64,000 nt of DNA from Legionellaceae bacterium (GCA_030696305.1 JAUYSP010000025.1:62001-126000); one strand, 5' to 3'; shown: positions 43,708 to 53,237, numbered from the stretch's first letter. Translations and numbers: made by a program. Notes: generated by a model from the letters alone, not told the origin.

Positions 43708-44075
43708 TATTTTTTCAATATAGCAGATAACAAAAATCCAATACCACCAGCAATCAATACTGCTTTCAATGGGTTTTTACGTACTTTAACAATGAGCTCA
43801 TCCGCATAATATTCTAATTCTTTTTCTGTTGCATTAAGACGTTCTAATCCATCTTCATACAATTCATTGGCATACTTTTTACCTTCAACCAATAAATCAC
43901 TCATTGCTTCACCCATAGCATCTTTGGCTCGACCAGCATGAGCTTTCGCATTCTCAATGTCATTTTTGACTCGGCCAGCATGAACTTTTGCATTCTCAAT
44001 ATCCGCTTTCACATGCGCAACATGAGCGGCATGTTTGCCATTTAAGGTTGGCTTACTTTTACGAATTGTTTCCAT
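43707..44075 (-). CDS. yqjD: YqjD-like (DUF883) ribosome-associated membrane protein
   Basis: A 122-residue DUF883 protein: a long amphipathic helix with alanine and charged residues, then a single C-terminal transmembrane helix (residues 98-118, KAVLIAGGIGFLLSAIL) behind the basic VRKNP motif. Residues 20-55 contain two or three copies of an 'H-x-x-x-x-I-E-N-A-K' repeat (DIENAKVHAGRVK, DIENAKAHAGRAK). E. coli YqjD anchors ribosomes to the membrane in stationary phase. It heads the yqjD-yqjE-yqjK-like operon. Confidence 0.85.
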   Translation of the reverse strand: METIRKSKPTLNGKHAAHVAHVKADIENAKVHAGRVKNDIENAKAHAGRAKDAMGEAMSDLLVEGKKYANELYEDGLERLNATEKELEYYADELIVKVRKNPLKAVLIAGGIGFLLSAILKK

Positions 44076-44193
44076 GATTTCATTTCTCCTTGTGATAATA
44101 AATTTTAATCACTACTTATAAAGCATAGATTATATTTCTTACTTTTGTAAAGAGATAATAATTTTTTTAAATAAAACGATTCCGAATTAGTGC

Positions 44194-44260
44194 CTGTTGT
44201 TAAGTCATTTAGACAAGGTCTATGTCCCGGCGCGGGACGTCAAAATCCGAATTATCAACA
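44194..44260 (-). repeat. dispersed hairpin repeat, copy C
   Basis: Read on the minus strand this short copy begins TGTTGATAATTCGG and continues TTTTGACGTCCCGCG, matching copy A. It has a 6-bp stem GTCCCG / CGGGAC (44224-44238) and ends in AACAACAG, an imperfect inverted match of its start. The 355-bp gap 44076-44430 otherwise holds only the hairpin at 44328. Confidence 0.6.
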
Positions 44261-44327
44261 TAACCAAGTCTAAATACCCTTTAATGATGGAGTTAACAAC
44301 TAGTGGAATTAGAGCAATGATTTTGTA

Positions 44328-44356
44328 GTCCACTCGAATGAATTATTCGAGTGGAC
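44328..44356 (-). terminator. perfect 12-bp inverted repeat downstream of the lipoprotein gene
   Basis: GTCCACTCGAAT and ATTCGAGTGGAC pair perfectly around a 5-base loop, 75 bases beyond the lipoprotein stop. A terminator is the simplest reading, although no T-run follows on the minus strand. Confidence 0.5.
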
Positions 44357-44430
44357 AGTGTATTGCAGTGAAATTTTATAGCTCTTTTAACGCTCATATT
44401 ACTGAAGGAAAATGGTAAAATCCGTTTAAA

Positions 44431-45489
44431 TTAACTCACAGTAAACACAGGTAAAAAGCTCTGCACTTTCCCTTGATAGATCCCTGTGATCATGGATAAA
44501 AGCATCATGGTTTCTTTTGAGTTAAAATCATCGTCTTTAAGATAAAACCAGTGTCCCTTATACCTAATAGCAACGTAAGCATTTGCAGGAGCGGTTTTGC
44601 TTGAATAAACATCAAAAATTCCTCCTACAATCGCACGCCAATCAAAATATTGCTTATTTGGCAAAACAAGCATTGGTGCGTGTGTATTCATATCTTCAGG
44701 TGGTACTCTGACCCCTTTAGACAAATAATATAGTAATTCTGAAATAGTTCGTGATTCAGCAAACATTTCGTTTTTCTGTGAAGTTCTCACCGTAGTAAAC
44801 CAAAAATAAGGGCTTTGAGGTGTAACACCAACCTGCCTGAACAACCGCAAGTCCTGCGCACTTAATCCAGCAAAACTTAATATATGGAATTTAATAGCAA
44901 ATTGTTTATCTACTTTCGTACCTTCATATTCGATAGCACGACGCTCTTCCAAACGGTGAAAAGCCCAACTAATCGTGTGAAAATCTTTATATATCGGGAT
45001 CCGACCTGTTACTGAACGAGAAGCAAGAATAGCATTTTCATACGGGCCCAATTTTTGCACACAAAGAGAAAGCACATGATGTAAGCTCCAACCCGCTCGC
45101 AGCAACATGTATATCGCCTCCAGCCGAATAGGCGTTAGAAGCTTAGTAACGTAGTCTTCACCTTGGTATGGTGTAAATGTCATTGTAGGCGTTTCGGTAA
45201 CTGAGGCACTCCCTGCTAATTTCCCTAATAATCGTGTACTAAACTCGGTATTACCTATTTCTCCCCCAAGTTCCTTTGTAAAACTAAACTGAGAGATAAC
45301 ACTATTTACATTTAAAAAATAAGGATTATCGTTATAACGTAATCGAACAGTGTTTAATAAATTTTGTTGAAGATCACTGCGCTGCAACGCTTCATTATAT
45401 TTAACTCTATTGGAAGGAAGATGTGTTGTACCATAATAAGAACAACCCGATAGGGTCCATAAAAATAACAAACTAATTAATCGGTACAT
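44431..45489 (-). CDS. predicted lipoprotein of unknown function
   Basis: A 352-residue protein with a lipoprotein signal (MYRLISLLFLWTLSGC, lipobox LSGC with Cys16). The mature part begins SYYGTTHLPSNRVKYNEALQ, resembling a conserved proteobacterial family of uncharacterised lipoproteins with the LLNTVRLRYNDNPYFL segment. The second residue after Cys is Tyr rather than Asp, so outer-membrane sorting is expected. No enzymatic motif is seen. It is divergent from a short stretch without genes before rdgB's end. Confidence 0.75.
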   Translation of the reverse strand: MYRLISLLFLWTLSGCSYYGTTHLPSNRVKYNEALQRSDLQQNLLNTVRLRYNDNPYFLNVNSVISQFSFTKELGGEIGNTEFSTRLLGKLAGSASVTETPTMTFTPYQGEDYVTKLLTPIRLEAIYMLLRAGWSLHHVLSLCVQKLGPYENAILASRSVTGRIPIYKDFHTISWAFHRLEERRAIEYEGTKVDKQFAIKFHILSFAGLSAQDLRLFRQVGVTPQSPYFWFTTVRTSQKNEMFAESRTISELLYYLSKGVRVPPEDMNTHAPMLVLPNKQYFDWRAIVGGIFDVYSSKTAPANAYVAIRYKGHWFYLKDDDFNSKETMMLLSMITGIYQGKVQSFLPVFTVS

Positions 45490-45603
45490 GTCAGCCCATC
45501 CTAGCTATGCAATAAATACAATTGACAGTGATTATCAATCAAGCATCCATTCAGAAATGAATTATCATTTATTTGAAAAGGACGATGTTATCATTATCAT
45601 AAT

Positions 45604-46206
45604 TTATTGCAAGCAGAACCTATGCGAAAGCCAATGTTTACGTAACTCTTGCAGCGCCATCGCACGGTGACTAATCGTATTTTTAATATCTATCGATAAT
45701 TGTCCAAATGTACACTGAAAATCGGGCAAATAGAAAACAGGATCGTACCCAAAACCAGAATCACCGTACGATTCATGACTAATTAATCCATGACAAAGAC
45801 CAGTAGCAATACAAGGAGCCGGATCGTTTTCATGCTGTACGAATGCTAGCGCGCAATAAAAATAAGCTGCTCTTTGTTCATCAGCGACACCAACCAATTT
45901 ATGTAGAAGCAACCCAATGTTTTCTGCATCTGTAGCTTCGGGGCCAGCAAAACGCGCTGAATAAATACCGGGTAATCCATTCAAAGCCGCCACAACCAAA
46001 CCAGAGTCATCTGCCAAAGCAGGCTTACGACCTAAACGGCTTGCATGACGTGCCTTTAAAATCGCATTTTCGATGAAACTTAAACCAATTTCATCCACTG
46101 ATGAAATACCTAAGGTATGTTGGGCAATACAATTAAGTGGCGACAATATTTTACGTAATTCGTTGATTTTACCTGAATTATTTGTTGCTAAAATAATATC
46201 TTTCAC
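45604..46206 (-). CDS. rdgB: XTP/dITP diphosphatase (RdgB/HAM1)
   Basis: A 200-residue housecleaning enzyme that hydrolyses dITP, XTP and related non-canonical purine nucleotides to monophosphates. Typical motifs are [15 protein letters not shown] at the N-terminus, [10 protein letters not shown] with catalytic Asp, [21 protein letters not shown], and [10 protein letters not shown] at the C-terminus. The start codon is GTG. The length equals that of E. coli RdgB. Confidence 0.95.
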   Translation of the reverse strand: MKDIILATNNSGKINELRKILSPLNCIAQHTLGISSVDEIGLSFIENAILKARHASRLGRKPALADDSGLVVAALNGLPGIYSARFAGPEATDAENIGLLLHKLVGVADEQRAAYFYCALAFVQHENDPAPCIATGLCHGLISHESYGDSGFGYDPVFYLPDFQCTFGQLSIDIKNTISHRAMALQELRKHWLSHRFCLQ

Positions 46207-46259
46207 GTTAACTCACAAATCATTACGGAACAAGAGGAGGCAAGTTAAACTCACAACAC

Positions 46260-47036
46260 CTAATTTAAACGTTTACCACCTAATGGATCATCAACATCCA
46301 TTGGCTCCTTGTCCTGGTCTTCTTGATTTTGAGCCTTATTTTGCTCTTTCTCTGCCTCACTATGGGTATCAGCCTGATGGGGGGAATCCGTTGGCTTAGG
46401 GTGGCTAGAGGTTACAAGAGTCATAAAATCTTCTCCTGCTTCGTCGTCATCCTCATTGTTTAAGTCCCCTCCCTCATTTTCCCAATCCGTGACATGAGGC
46501 TCAGGCTTGATGGCAATGCCAGTCATTTCAATACCATCATCGAAATCATCAAAGCTCTCTCTCTTCGCATACATCTCCCTCTCTCTTTCTCTCTCGTCAA
46601 TACGATCCGTCACAGCATCATTCATCTGATTCATTGCTTGTTGTGCAGATGGTGTTTTCACTACCGGACCAGTACCAATAAAATCAAGCCACGCTTCCAC
46701 GCACACATCTTTAACTGCATTTTTTATTGTTGGATTACGCATAAGTATCCTGATTGCATTAGCGGCTTGTTCAAATTGTTGCTCACCAGCTTCTAACGCT
46801 TGAACATGTGGATTACCACTTTTGGGCTTCTCTTTTTTCTTTTTTTCCTCATGCAACTTACCTTGATCAGGCATCATTGCCTTCAATTGTTCAAACTTGG
46901 ATTTTTTTTTCTTACCATCAGATGGTTTAGCCGGTTCAGTGGGCTTATCCATCGACGGTTCTGTTGAGTTCGGCAGAGAAGGCTCGTTTGTGCTTTCGAG
47001 ATCAGGACCAGTATTATTTGTTTCTTCGTCACCCAT
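46260..47036 (-). CDS. orphan hydrophilic lysine/glutamate-rich protein
   Basis: A 258-residue protein with no signal peptide, membrane segment or known domain. It is extremely hydrophilic. Residues 40-75 hold two lysine clusters (GKKKKSKFEQ and EEKKKKEKPK), reading like a bipartite nuclear localisation signal. A short helical core (residues 80-150) follows, then a charged region (DEREREREM) and a long acidic tail. The tail contains AIKPEP, which fits the eukaryotic sumoylation consensus. AGGTG precedes the ATG. It is divergent from the orphan at 47187. An effector acting in a host nucleus is an attractive but unproven idea. Confidence 0.65.
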   Translation of the reverse strand: MGDEETNNTGPDLESTNEPSLPNSTEPSMDKPTEPAKPSDGKKKKSKFEQLKAMMPDQGKLHEEKKKKEKPKSGNPHVQALEAGEQQFEQAANAIRILMRNPTIKNAVKDVCVEAWLDFIGTGPVVKTPSAQQAMNQMNDAVTDRIDEREREREMYAKRESFDDFDDGIEMTGIAIKPEPHVTDWENEGGDLNNEDDDEAGEDFMTLVTSSHPKPTDSPHQADTHSEAEKEQNKAQNQEDQDKEPMDVDDPLGGKRLN

Positions 47037-47186
47037 GAACACACCTTTTGAATATGACAGATACAGTATAATTATAGTTCAGTTTATAGCGTATTACTAC
47101 ACTAATTTTAGCGAAATATATTCTCTTTTTTCTTGACTATATTAAAAAATGTACTAGTTTTTTAATACTGGGCATACAGGTGATAT

Positions 47187-48842
47187 ATGGGAACAACACG
47201 ACTTTGCTTTGACATGAGATCAAATAGGGATGCACACGAGCACATAACACAGCTCCTTGCGTGCACCTTCGGACAGCTAAATGAAAAGTCACTCGACTTT
47301 CTTCATACCGCTTGTTCAAAAAATTCAGCGTCTCTGAAAAAACTTATTACAAAATGCTCTCAGTTAAAAATTCAATTTAAAGCTGAGGATATAAATAAAG
47401 TTATTGAATCCCTCCACAAACAAGTATCTTTGCCTAAAAACATGCAAGAAACAATCCAATTTTATCTTTCAGATACACGCACAAACAGTATTGCAACTGT
47501 ATTGAATTCTGTTTCTGAAAAATTGGAAATGAACCTTCTTCCATCGGATAGCTTAAAATCGATCTTACATGTAGTTAAGAATTTAACTTTATTAACCAAC
47601 TCAAATCCAGAAGAACAATTTCTTCGGTCTATCATCACTATGATGTTAGATTTTCAAAATAAAGATCATCATTCGATTAAATCGCATATTCGAAAAAGAA
47701 CGGCTGACGATAGCTCTAAATGGCTAAGAACATTGCTTGCTATATCTGAAAAATCTGACTTAACTAAGCTAATTGATTTATTAGCGGACCGCCTACATTT
47801 AACAGGTAACATAGTCATTGGTGAGGTAAGAAATATGGATCTTACCGAATTGTTTTTTTTATTTGAAGATATAGCAATTCAATCTGATTTTTACTTGCCC
47901 GATCAATCCAATAAAAATTTGTTGTTAGATATTAACGCTCTTATGTTAACAACTCTTGTAGGTCAAAAAATACCAACAGCATTTTTCGATGTGGTCTTTT
48001 CACAACAAAATAATCCTGAGCACGCCATCCTTCCGGCAATACAGAGACAGTATCAAAAACCGTTAGTAATAGAACACTTCTTTGATAGTGCTGATTTTTT
48101 CCACTACTTTCATGAAAGCAGTGTGAAGAAACAAACCAGTCAACAAGCATTTTTGATGTCTTTTGTTAATTATTTGCATGCTGTTATTCATAAGCAATAT
48201 GAAAAACCAGATAACAATGTACAAATAATTTTTCAATTTTTAGAGTCATCTCGTAAATACCGTGCCAAAATGAATCAGCATGAGTTTATACAATGGTTTG
48301 AAAATAGCATATCTGAGCATAATATAGATAATCATTTACAAGACTTTTTACTCAAAGCTATTGAACATGAGGCGGAACTTAACAGTAATCGAATAGGAAG
48401 TTTAGTCTTTATAGCAAACAAGCTTGTATGTATGGGATTTTCACCCAAAGCTGCCTCCATTGCAGATGCAGGATCATTTCAACCATTAATTACCCCTCAT
48501 ACCCCACAAACAGATATAAAAAATATTAGCGCGTTAAAATTATTTTTAACTAATTTAAAACCAGATCAGCAAAAGCAGTTGATCGTAGAATTATTGTTTT
48601 CGGCTTTAGTACAGCCACATAAAACGCTAACGAAGTTAGTTGAAACACAATCCAAAATTTCCCTGAAACGTCCTGTAGATAATCATTACCCCATTCCAAC
48701 ATTACATCACATTAAAATAACTAAGACAGCCAGACCAACTCGAATTGTTAGAAAAAAATCCACTTTTATTATTAGTGCACCTGCTTCCAAAGCGAAATTC
48801 ACCAAAAATCCAGTTGCGCATGCTCCATTTGTGTTAAGTTAG
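47187..48842 (+). CDS. orphan alpha-helical protein
   Basis: A 551-residue, almost entirely alpha-helical soluble protein that I do not recognise. Leucine-rich amphipathic helices run through residues 15-490 in a pattern suggesting an alpha-solenoid. The C-terminal 60 residues are basic and proline/threonine-rich (TKTARPTRIVRKKSTFIIS). There is no signal peptide or transmembrane helix. The ATG has an AGGTG ribosome site. It is divergent from the lysine-rich orphan and precedes rsfS by 59 bp. The pair looks like an accessory insertion between rdgB and rsfS. Confidence 0.7.
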   Translation: MGTTRLCFDMRSNRDAHEHITQLLACTFGQLNEKSLDFLHTACSKNSASLKKLITKCSQLKIQFKAEDINKVIESLHKQVSLPKNMQETIQFYLSDTRTNSIATVLNSVSEKLEMNLLPSDSLKSILHVVKNLTLLTNSNPEEQFLRSIITMMLDFQNKDHHSIKSHIRKRTADDSSKWLRTLLAISEKSDLTKLIDLLADRLHLTGNIVIGEVRNMDLTELFFLFEDIAIQSDFYLPDQSNKNLLLDINALMLTTLVGQKIPTAFFDVVFSQQNNPEHAILPAIQRQYQKPLVIEHFFDSADFFHYFHESSVKKQTSQQAFLMSFVNYLHAVIHKQYEKPDNNVQIIFQFLESSRKYRAKMNQHEFIQWFENSISEHNIDNHLQDFLLKAIEHEAELNSNRIGSLVFIANKLVCMGFSPKAASIADAGSFQPLITPHTPQTDIKNISALKLFLTNLKPDQQKQLIVELLFSALVQPHKTLTKLVETQSKISLKRPVDNHYPIPTLHHIKITKTARPTRIVRKKSTFIISAPASKAKFTKNPVAHAPFVLS

Positions 48843-48901
48843 CTTTAAACAGTCAGCAATATCTGTTACAATCCGCGTTTGAATAGGCCAATACTCAACA
48901 T

Positions 48902-49252
48902 ATGCACACAGATAATAAACAACTCGCTACATTAATTAAAGCCTTAGAAGACATTCAAGCCAGTGACATTATTGTTCTTGATGTCCGTGAGCAAACAACA
49001 ATCACGGATTTTATGATCATTTGTAGTGGTAGAGCTTCACGTCATGTCAAGGCCATTGCTGACCATATTATGCCCATTATGAAGGAAGTTGGCTTACCCA
49101 CCTTACACTTGTCCGGATTGGAAAGTGGCGAATGGGTGTTAGTCGATCTCGGCGATTTTGTTATTCACGTAATGCAACCTGATTGTCGATCATTCTATAA
49201 TTTGGAAGCTCTCTGGCAAGATAACTCTACTAAAAATGATAAAGACGCATAA
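48902..49252 (+). CDS. rsfS: ribosomal silencing factor RsfS
   Basis: A 116-residue member of the RsfS/Iojap family, which binds ribosomal protein L14 and blocks subunit joining under nutrient limitation. The core VLDVREQTTITDFMIICSGRASRHVKAIADHI and ESGEWVLVDLGDFVIHVM blocks are intact. In most gammaproteobacteria rlmH follows, but here mrdA starts 17 bp before the rsfS stop. Confidence 0.94.
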   Translation: MHTDNKQLATLIKALEDIQASDIIVLDVREQTTITDFMIICSGRASRHVKAIADHIMPIMKEVGLPTLHLSGLESGEWVLVDLGDFVIHVMQPDCRSFYNLEALWQDNSTKNDKDA

Positions 49253-51122
49253 AAACAAATCGTCGTCCAATGATCATCACGCATCACGTATACATCATTT
49301 TCGTTTAAGCCTCATGGCGGCGTTGCTAATTATTTTATCATCGCTCCTTGTGCTACGTTTGGCTTACTTGCAATTTTCTCAATATAAACGTTATGCAACG
49401 TTATCATTGAAAAATCAAATGAGTATTCTGCCCATTGCCCCTTCCAGAGGAATTATTTACGATAAAAACGGCGTTGTATTAGCTGAGAACATTCCCGTAT
49501 ATGTATTAGAAATTATTCCCGAACGCGTAAAAAATATCCCTCAAACATTAGAAAATCTAAAAAAACTATTACCATCAATTAATACTGACGATATTGATAA
49601 TTTTTATCGGGCAAAACAGCAACACCATGCCTATGATCCGATCCCCTTCAAGTTGAAATTAAGTCAAGAAGATGTAGCTATCTTTGCCAGTAATCAATAT
49701 CAATTTCCTGGCGTTAGTATTAAAGCGCTATTTATGCGCCATTATCCTTTGGGCGAAACAACCGCTCATTTGCTTGGTTACGTGGGGCGAATTAATCAAC
49801 AGGAACTTCAAAAAGTTAGTGTTACTAACTACCGCGCAACGAATTTTATTGGTAAATCAGGCATTGAAAAATATTATGAAGATAATTTGCATGGTCAAGT
49901 AGGATATCAACAAATTGAAACAGATGTCAGCGGTAGAACATTACGAATTTTAAGCAAACAAACACCTGTCTCAGGGGCAAAATTATATCTAACCATCGAT
50001 GCCCGTTTACAGCAAGCAGCTTATGAGGCATTACAAGGGAAACGCGGCGCAGCTGTACTTATGAGTGTTCAAAATGGTGATATTTTAGCAATGGCCAGTG
50101 CACCTAGCTTCAATCCTAATTTATTTGTAAATGGTATTAGTAACGCAGATTACTTATTACTATCGAATGAACAAGATAGACCACTATATAATCGTGCTGT
50201 GCGTGGTTTATATCCTCCAGCGTCAACTATAAAACCATTTATTGCCATCGCAGGATTAGAAAAAGGATTTGCCAACATAAATACTCGTGTTTACGATCCA
50301 GGATGGTATCGACTGCCAAATGTTAAACATGCATATCGCTGTTGGAAACACACCGGACACGGTGTTCTAAATGTAAAACGTGCAATTATGGTCTCTTGCG
50401 ATACTTTTTTTTACCAATTAAGTAATAAAATGGGAATTACGGCCATGGAGGAGATGTTAAGTCAATTTGGTTTTGGGCAGCTGACTCATATTGATTTAAG
50501 CGAGGAGGCGTCGGGATTGATTCCAGGACCTCATTGGAAACGTCAAAGCAAAGGCTTACCTTGGTATCCAGGGGATACTTTAATTACATCTATTGGCCAA
50601 GGATTCATGTTGGCTTCACCGCTTCAATTAGCAAATGCTACAGCATCGCTTAGTCAGCAAGGAAGACGCTACCGCCCGCATCTGTTGAACAGTATGATTT
50701 ATGATCATAACAAGATTATTAATTATAAAACAATTGAGGAATATCCAATCCGGCTAAAAGCGAATGAAAACTGGGCGATTGTCACAGAGGCCATGCATTC
50801 GGTAATAACAAATAACGAAGGTACAGGGTATCGTTTTGGACGAAATGCACCCTATTCCGTGGCTGCAAAAACAGGAACAGCTCAAGTATTCAGTTTAAGC
50901 CAAGATGATAAAAAGCAATATCTGAATATTCCAGCAGCATTACGTGATCACTCGCTGTTTATTGCGTTCGCGCCAGTTGAAAATCCACAGGTCGCTATAG
51001 CTGTTTTAGTCGAACATGATACGACTGCATCACAAGTGGCACGCACTATTTTAGATGCGTATTTTCGGTTATATACAATAACACCTAAAAACGAAGTATT
51101 TTCTGGTACGACAACATCATGA
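49236..51122 (+). CDS. mrdA: penicillin-binding protein 2 (transpeptidase of the elongasome)
   Basis: A 628-residue class B PBP. One N-terminal transmembrane helix (about residues 24-46) precedes the PBP dimerisation domain (RGIIYDKNGVVLAENIPVY). The transpeptidase domain carries STIK (Ser330), SCD near residue 390 and KTGTA (Lys545). It crosslinks lateral-wall peptidoglycan together with RodA. It overlaps rsfS by 17 bp, and its stop overlaps the rodA start (ATGA), so all three genes form one operon. Confidence 0.95.
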   Translation: MIKTHKNKSSSNDHHASRIHHFRLSLMAALLIILSSLLVLRLAYLQFSQYKRYATLSLKNQMSILPIAPSRGIIYDKNGVVLAENIPVYVLEIIPERVKNIPQTLENLKKLLPSINTDDIDNFYRAKQQHHAYDPIPFKLKLSQEDVAIFASNQYQFPGVSIKALFMRHYPLGETTAHLLGYVGRINQQELQKVSVTNYRATNFIGKSGIEKYYEDNLHGQVGYQQIETDVSGRTLRILSKQTPVSGAKLYLTIDARLQQAAYEALQGKRGAAVLMSVQNGDILAMASAPSFNPNLFVNGISNADYLLLSNEQDRPLYNRAVRGLYPPASTIKPFIAIAGLEKGFANINTRVYDPGWYRLPNVKHAYRCWKHTGHGVLNVKRAIMVSCDTFFYQLSNKMGITAMEEMLSQFGFGQLTHIDLSEEASGLIPGPHWKRQSKGLPWYPGDTLITSIGQGFMLASPLQLANATASLSQQGRRYRPHLLNSMIYDHNKIINYKTIEEYPIRLKANENWAIVTEAMHSVITNNEGTGYRFGRNAPYSVAAKTGTAQVFSLSQDDKKQYLNIPAALRDHSLFIAFAPVENPQVAIAVLVEHDTTASQVARTILDAYFRLYTITPKNEVFSGTTTS

Positions 51123-52228
51123 AGAAGGCTAACGCTCATCCCGTTTATCGTTTCACTACTCGAGCATTTTATTTGGATTTACCTTTGCTTGGGCTGATCT
51201 TAGCATTAATTTGCTTAGGTTTAATCATTCTCTATAGCGCATCCAATGAAAACATAGCCATGGTTTTGCGTCAATGTATGCGCCTGGGGCTAGCTATGAG
51301 CATTATGCTAATTTTTGCATTTGTCCCCCCACATAAATATAAAGTTTGGACACCATGGATTTACAGTGTGGGCTTAATTTTGCTGTTTGCTGTTATGATA
51401 ATGGGTAAAATAGGTAAAGGTGCCCAACGATGGCTTGACTTAGGTTTTTTTCGCTTTCAACCGTCTGAAATTATGAAATTAGCTGTCCCTATGATGACTG
51501 CTTGGTATTTAGATCGGAGAGGCTCTTTAATTCAGTTCAAATCGTTCGCTATCGCCGTTATCCTAATTTTTTTACCGGCGCTATTAATCGCAAAACAACC
51601 AGATCTTGGAACTGCAATTATGGTGGTTACTTCGGGATTCTGTGTGATTTTTATTGCCGGTTTGCCTCTGCGTATTATCATATTTGGTATACTCTCCGTA
51701 AGTGCAGTAGCACCCTTCTTATGGCACTTCATGCATGATTATCAAAAACAGCGTATTTATACTTTACTTGATCCCGAGCAAGATCCATTAGGGACTGGGT
51801 ATCATATTATTCAGTCAAAAATAGCCATTGGTTCCGGTGGTGCTTTTGGAAAAGGTTGGTTGGATGGCAGTCAATCGCATCTTAATTTTTTACCAGAACA
51901 TGCTACCGATTTTATTTTTGCAGTGAATGGAGAGGAATTTGGTTTCGTCGGTGGTGTAATTATAATTATGCTGATAATTTTTATTTCGTTACGTTCTTTA
52001 CACATTGCAAAACAAGCTCAAACAACATTTACTCGTTTACTTGCAGCAAGCTTGGCAATGACGTTTTTCTTATCTGCATTTGTCAATATGGGCATGGTCA
52101 TGGGGATACTACCTGTTGTAGGAATCCCTTTGCCATTAGTCAGTTACGGAGGCTCAGCAATGATCACGTTCTTAGCAAGTTTTGGTATTTTAATGTCAAT
52201 TAGTTCACATCGAATTTTGTTTAAATAG
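51119..52228 (+). CDS. mrdB: peptidoglycan glycosyltransferase RodA
   Basis: A 369-residue SEDS-family integral membrane protein with ten helices. Visible signatures are KGAQRWLDLGFFRFQPSEIMKLAVPM, AKQPDLGTAIMV, GSGGAFGKGWLDGSQSHLNFLPEHATDFIFAV (containing the catalytic Asp-type loop) and GIPLPLVSYGGSA. It polymerises lipid II with PBP2. The start ATG overlaps the mrdA stop by four bases. Confidence 0.95.
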   Translation: MKKANAHPVYRFTTRAFYLDLPLLGLILALICLGLIILYSASNENIAMVLRQCMRLGLAMSIMLIFAFVPPHKYKVWTPWIYSVGLILLFAVMIMGKIGKGAQRWLDLGFFRFQPSEIMKLAVPMMTAWYLDRRGSLIQFKSFAIAVILIFLPALLIAKQPDLGTAIMVVTSGFCVIFIAGLPLRIIIFGILSVSAVAPFLWHFMHDYQKQRIYTLLDPEQDPLGTGYHIIQSKIAIGSGGAFGKGWLDGSQSHLNFLPEHATDFIFAVNGEEFGFVGGVIIIMLIIFISLRSLHIAKQAQTTFTRLLAASLAMTFFLSAFVNMGMVMGILPVVGIPLPLVSYGGSAMITFLASFGILMSISSHRILFK

Positions 52229-52233
52229 CTCAG

Positions 52234-52253
52234 TTACCGATTTTTAATCGGTA
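52234..52253. terminator. bidirectional terminator between rodA and rnhB
   Basis: TTACCGATT and AATCGGTAA form a perfect stem around a TT loop, six bases after the rodA stop and between convergent genes. Confidence 0.6.
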
Positions 52254-52291
52254 ATGTGATCCATTGCACTTGGAATAACGATATTTTAATT

Positions 52292-52828
52292 CTAGATTGA
52301 ATAACTCATTCGATGAATAGGACAGCGACCTAATGCTTGCACCGCTTGTCGATGAAATGCTGTCGGATAACCTTTATGTTGAGCAAATCCATAACCAGGG
52401 TATAACGAATCCATTTGTCTCATTTCCTCATCACGTAATACTTTTGCCAAAATTGAAGCCGCCCCTATTTCAGTAATGCGGCTATCTCCTTTTACAATCG
52501 CCTGGCAAGGAATATTAACCTGGGGTATGTAAAGCCCATCCACTAATACCCGCGTTGGTTGGATAGACAAACCTTCAATAGCGCGTTTCATTGCCAGTAA
52601 TGTGGCATGGTGAATATTTAATAAATCAATTTCTTCAACCTCTGCACGTCCATAAGCAAAACATAGTGCGCGTGATTGAATTTCTTCTGCTAATTGTTCA
52701 CGTTTTTTAGGGGTTAGTTTTTTAGAATCGGTAATACCTTCAATTGGTTCTAGTAAAATCACAGCCGCGGTTACTACAGGTCCTGCCAACGGGCCTCGCC
52801 CGACTTCATCCACGCCTGCTATATACAT
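52292..52828 (-). CDS. rnhB: ribonuclease HII
   Basis: A 178-residue RNase HII, which cleaves RNA in RNA-DNA hybrids and removes single ribonucleotides from DNA. The signature [15 protein letters not shown] carries catalytic Asp7 and Glu8. VDGL and [23 protein letters not shown] supply the remaining acidic residues. The ATG at 52828 has AGGAA seven bases upstream. Confidence 0.95.
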   Translation of the reverse strand: MYIAGVDEVGRGPLAGPVVTAAVILLEPIEGITDSKKLTPKKREQLAEEIQSRALCFAYGRAEVEEIDLLNIHHATLLAMKRAIEGLSIQPTRVLVDGLYIPQVNIPCQAIVKGDSRITEIGAASILAKVLRDEEMRQMDSLYPGYGFAQHKGYPTAFHRQAVQALGRCPIHRMSYSI

Positions 52829-52934
52829 CACACATTCCTATTATTTTTAAAAAACAACTAGGCAGGAGTATAGTAGACTTTATATAAAGTGGTCTATACT
52901 GAAAGCGTATTAAAGTAATTATAGGGAGATAATC

Positions 52935-53213
52935 ATGGTAACAAAATGTAAGTTAAGCCCAGTAGCATTAGGACTATCTCTAGGTGTCTTCTGGGGATTG
53001 GGCGTATTTATTATGGGATTAGTTGCTGCATATTTTATGTTTGGCACACCTTTTGTTACTGCAATGGGGAGTGTTTATGTTGGTTATGAAGCAACTTTGT
53101 TAGGTAGTTTCATCGGCGGTCTTATCGCATTTGTCGATGCATTCATTGGCGGATTAATTATCGCTGGCCTATATAATTTATTTGCAGGCTGTTGGGGTAA
53201 AAAGTGTAAGTAG
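52935..53213 (+). CDS. small glycine-rich membrane protein ('bacteriophage holin' annotation family)
   Basis: A 92-residue protein with two or three hydrophobic helices and the pattern ALGLSLGVFWGLGVFIMGL, then SVYVGYEATLLGSFIGGLIAFVDAFIGGLIIAGLYN. This belongs to a widespread small membrane family often labelled 'bacteriophage holin' although it is not phage-linked. Cysteines and lysines end the chain (CWGKKCK). GGGAGAT lies upstream of the ATG. Function unknown. Confidence 0.7.
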   Translation: MVTKCKLSPVALGLSLGVFWGLGVFIMGLVAAYFMFGTPFVTAMGSVYVGYEATLLGSFIGGLIAFVDAFIGGLIIAGLYNLFAGCWGKKCK

Positions 53214-53237
53214 GTTCTATGCATTTCACTCTAACTC

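Noticed and set aside
52935-53213. Phage lysis gene
   Set aside because: The family is common in chromosomes without phage context, and none is present here.
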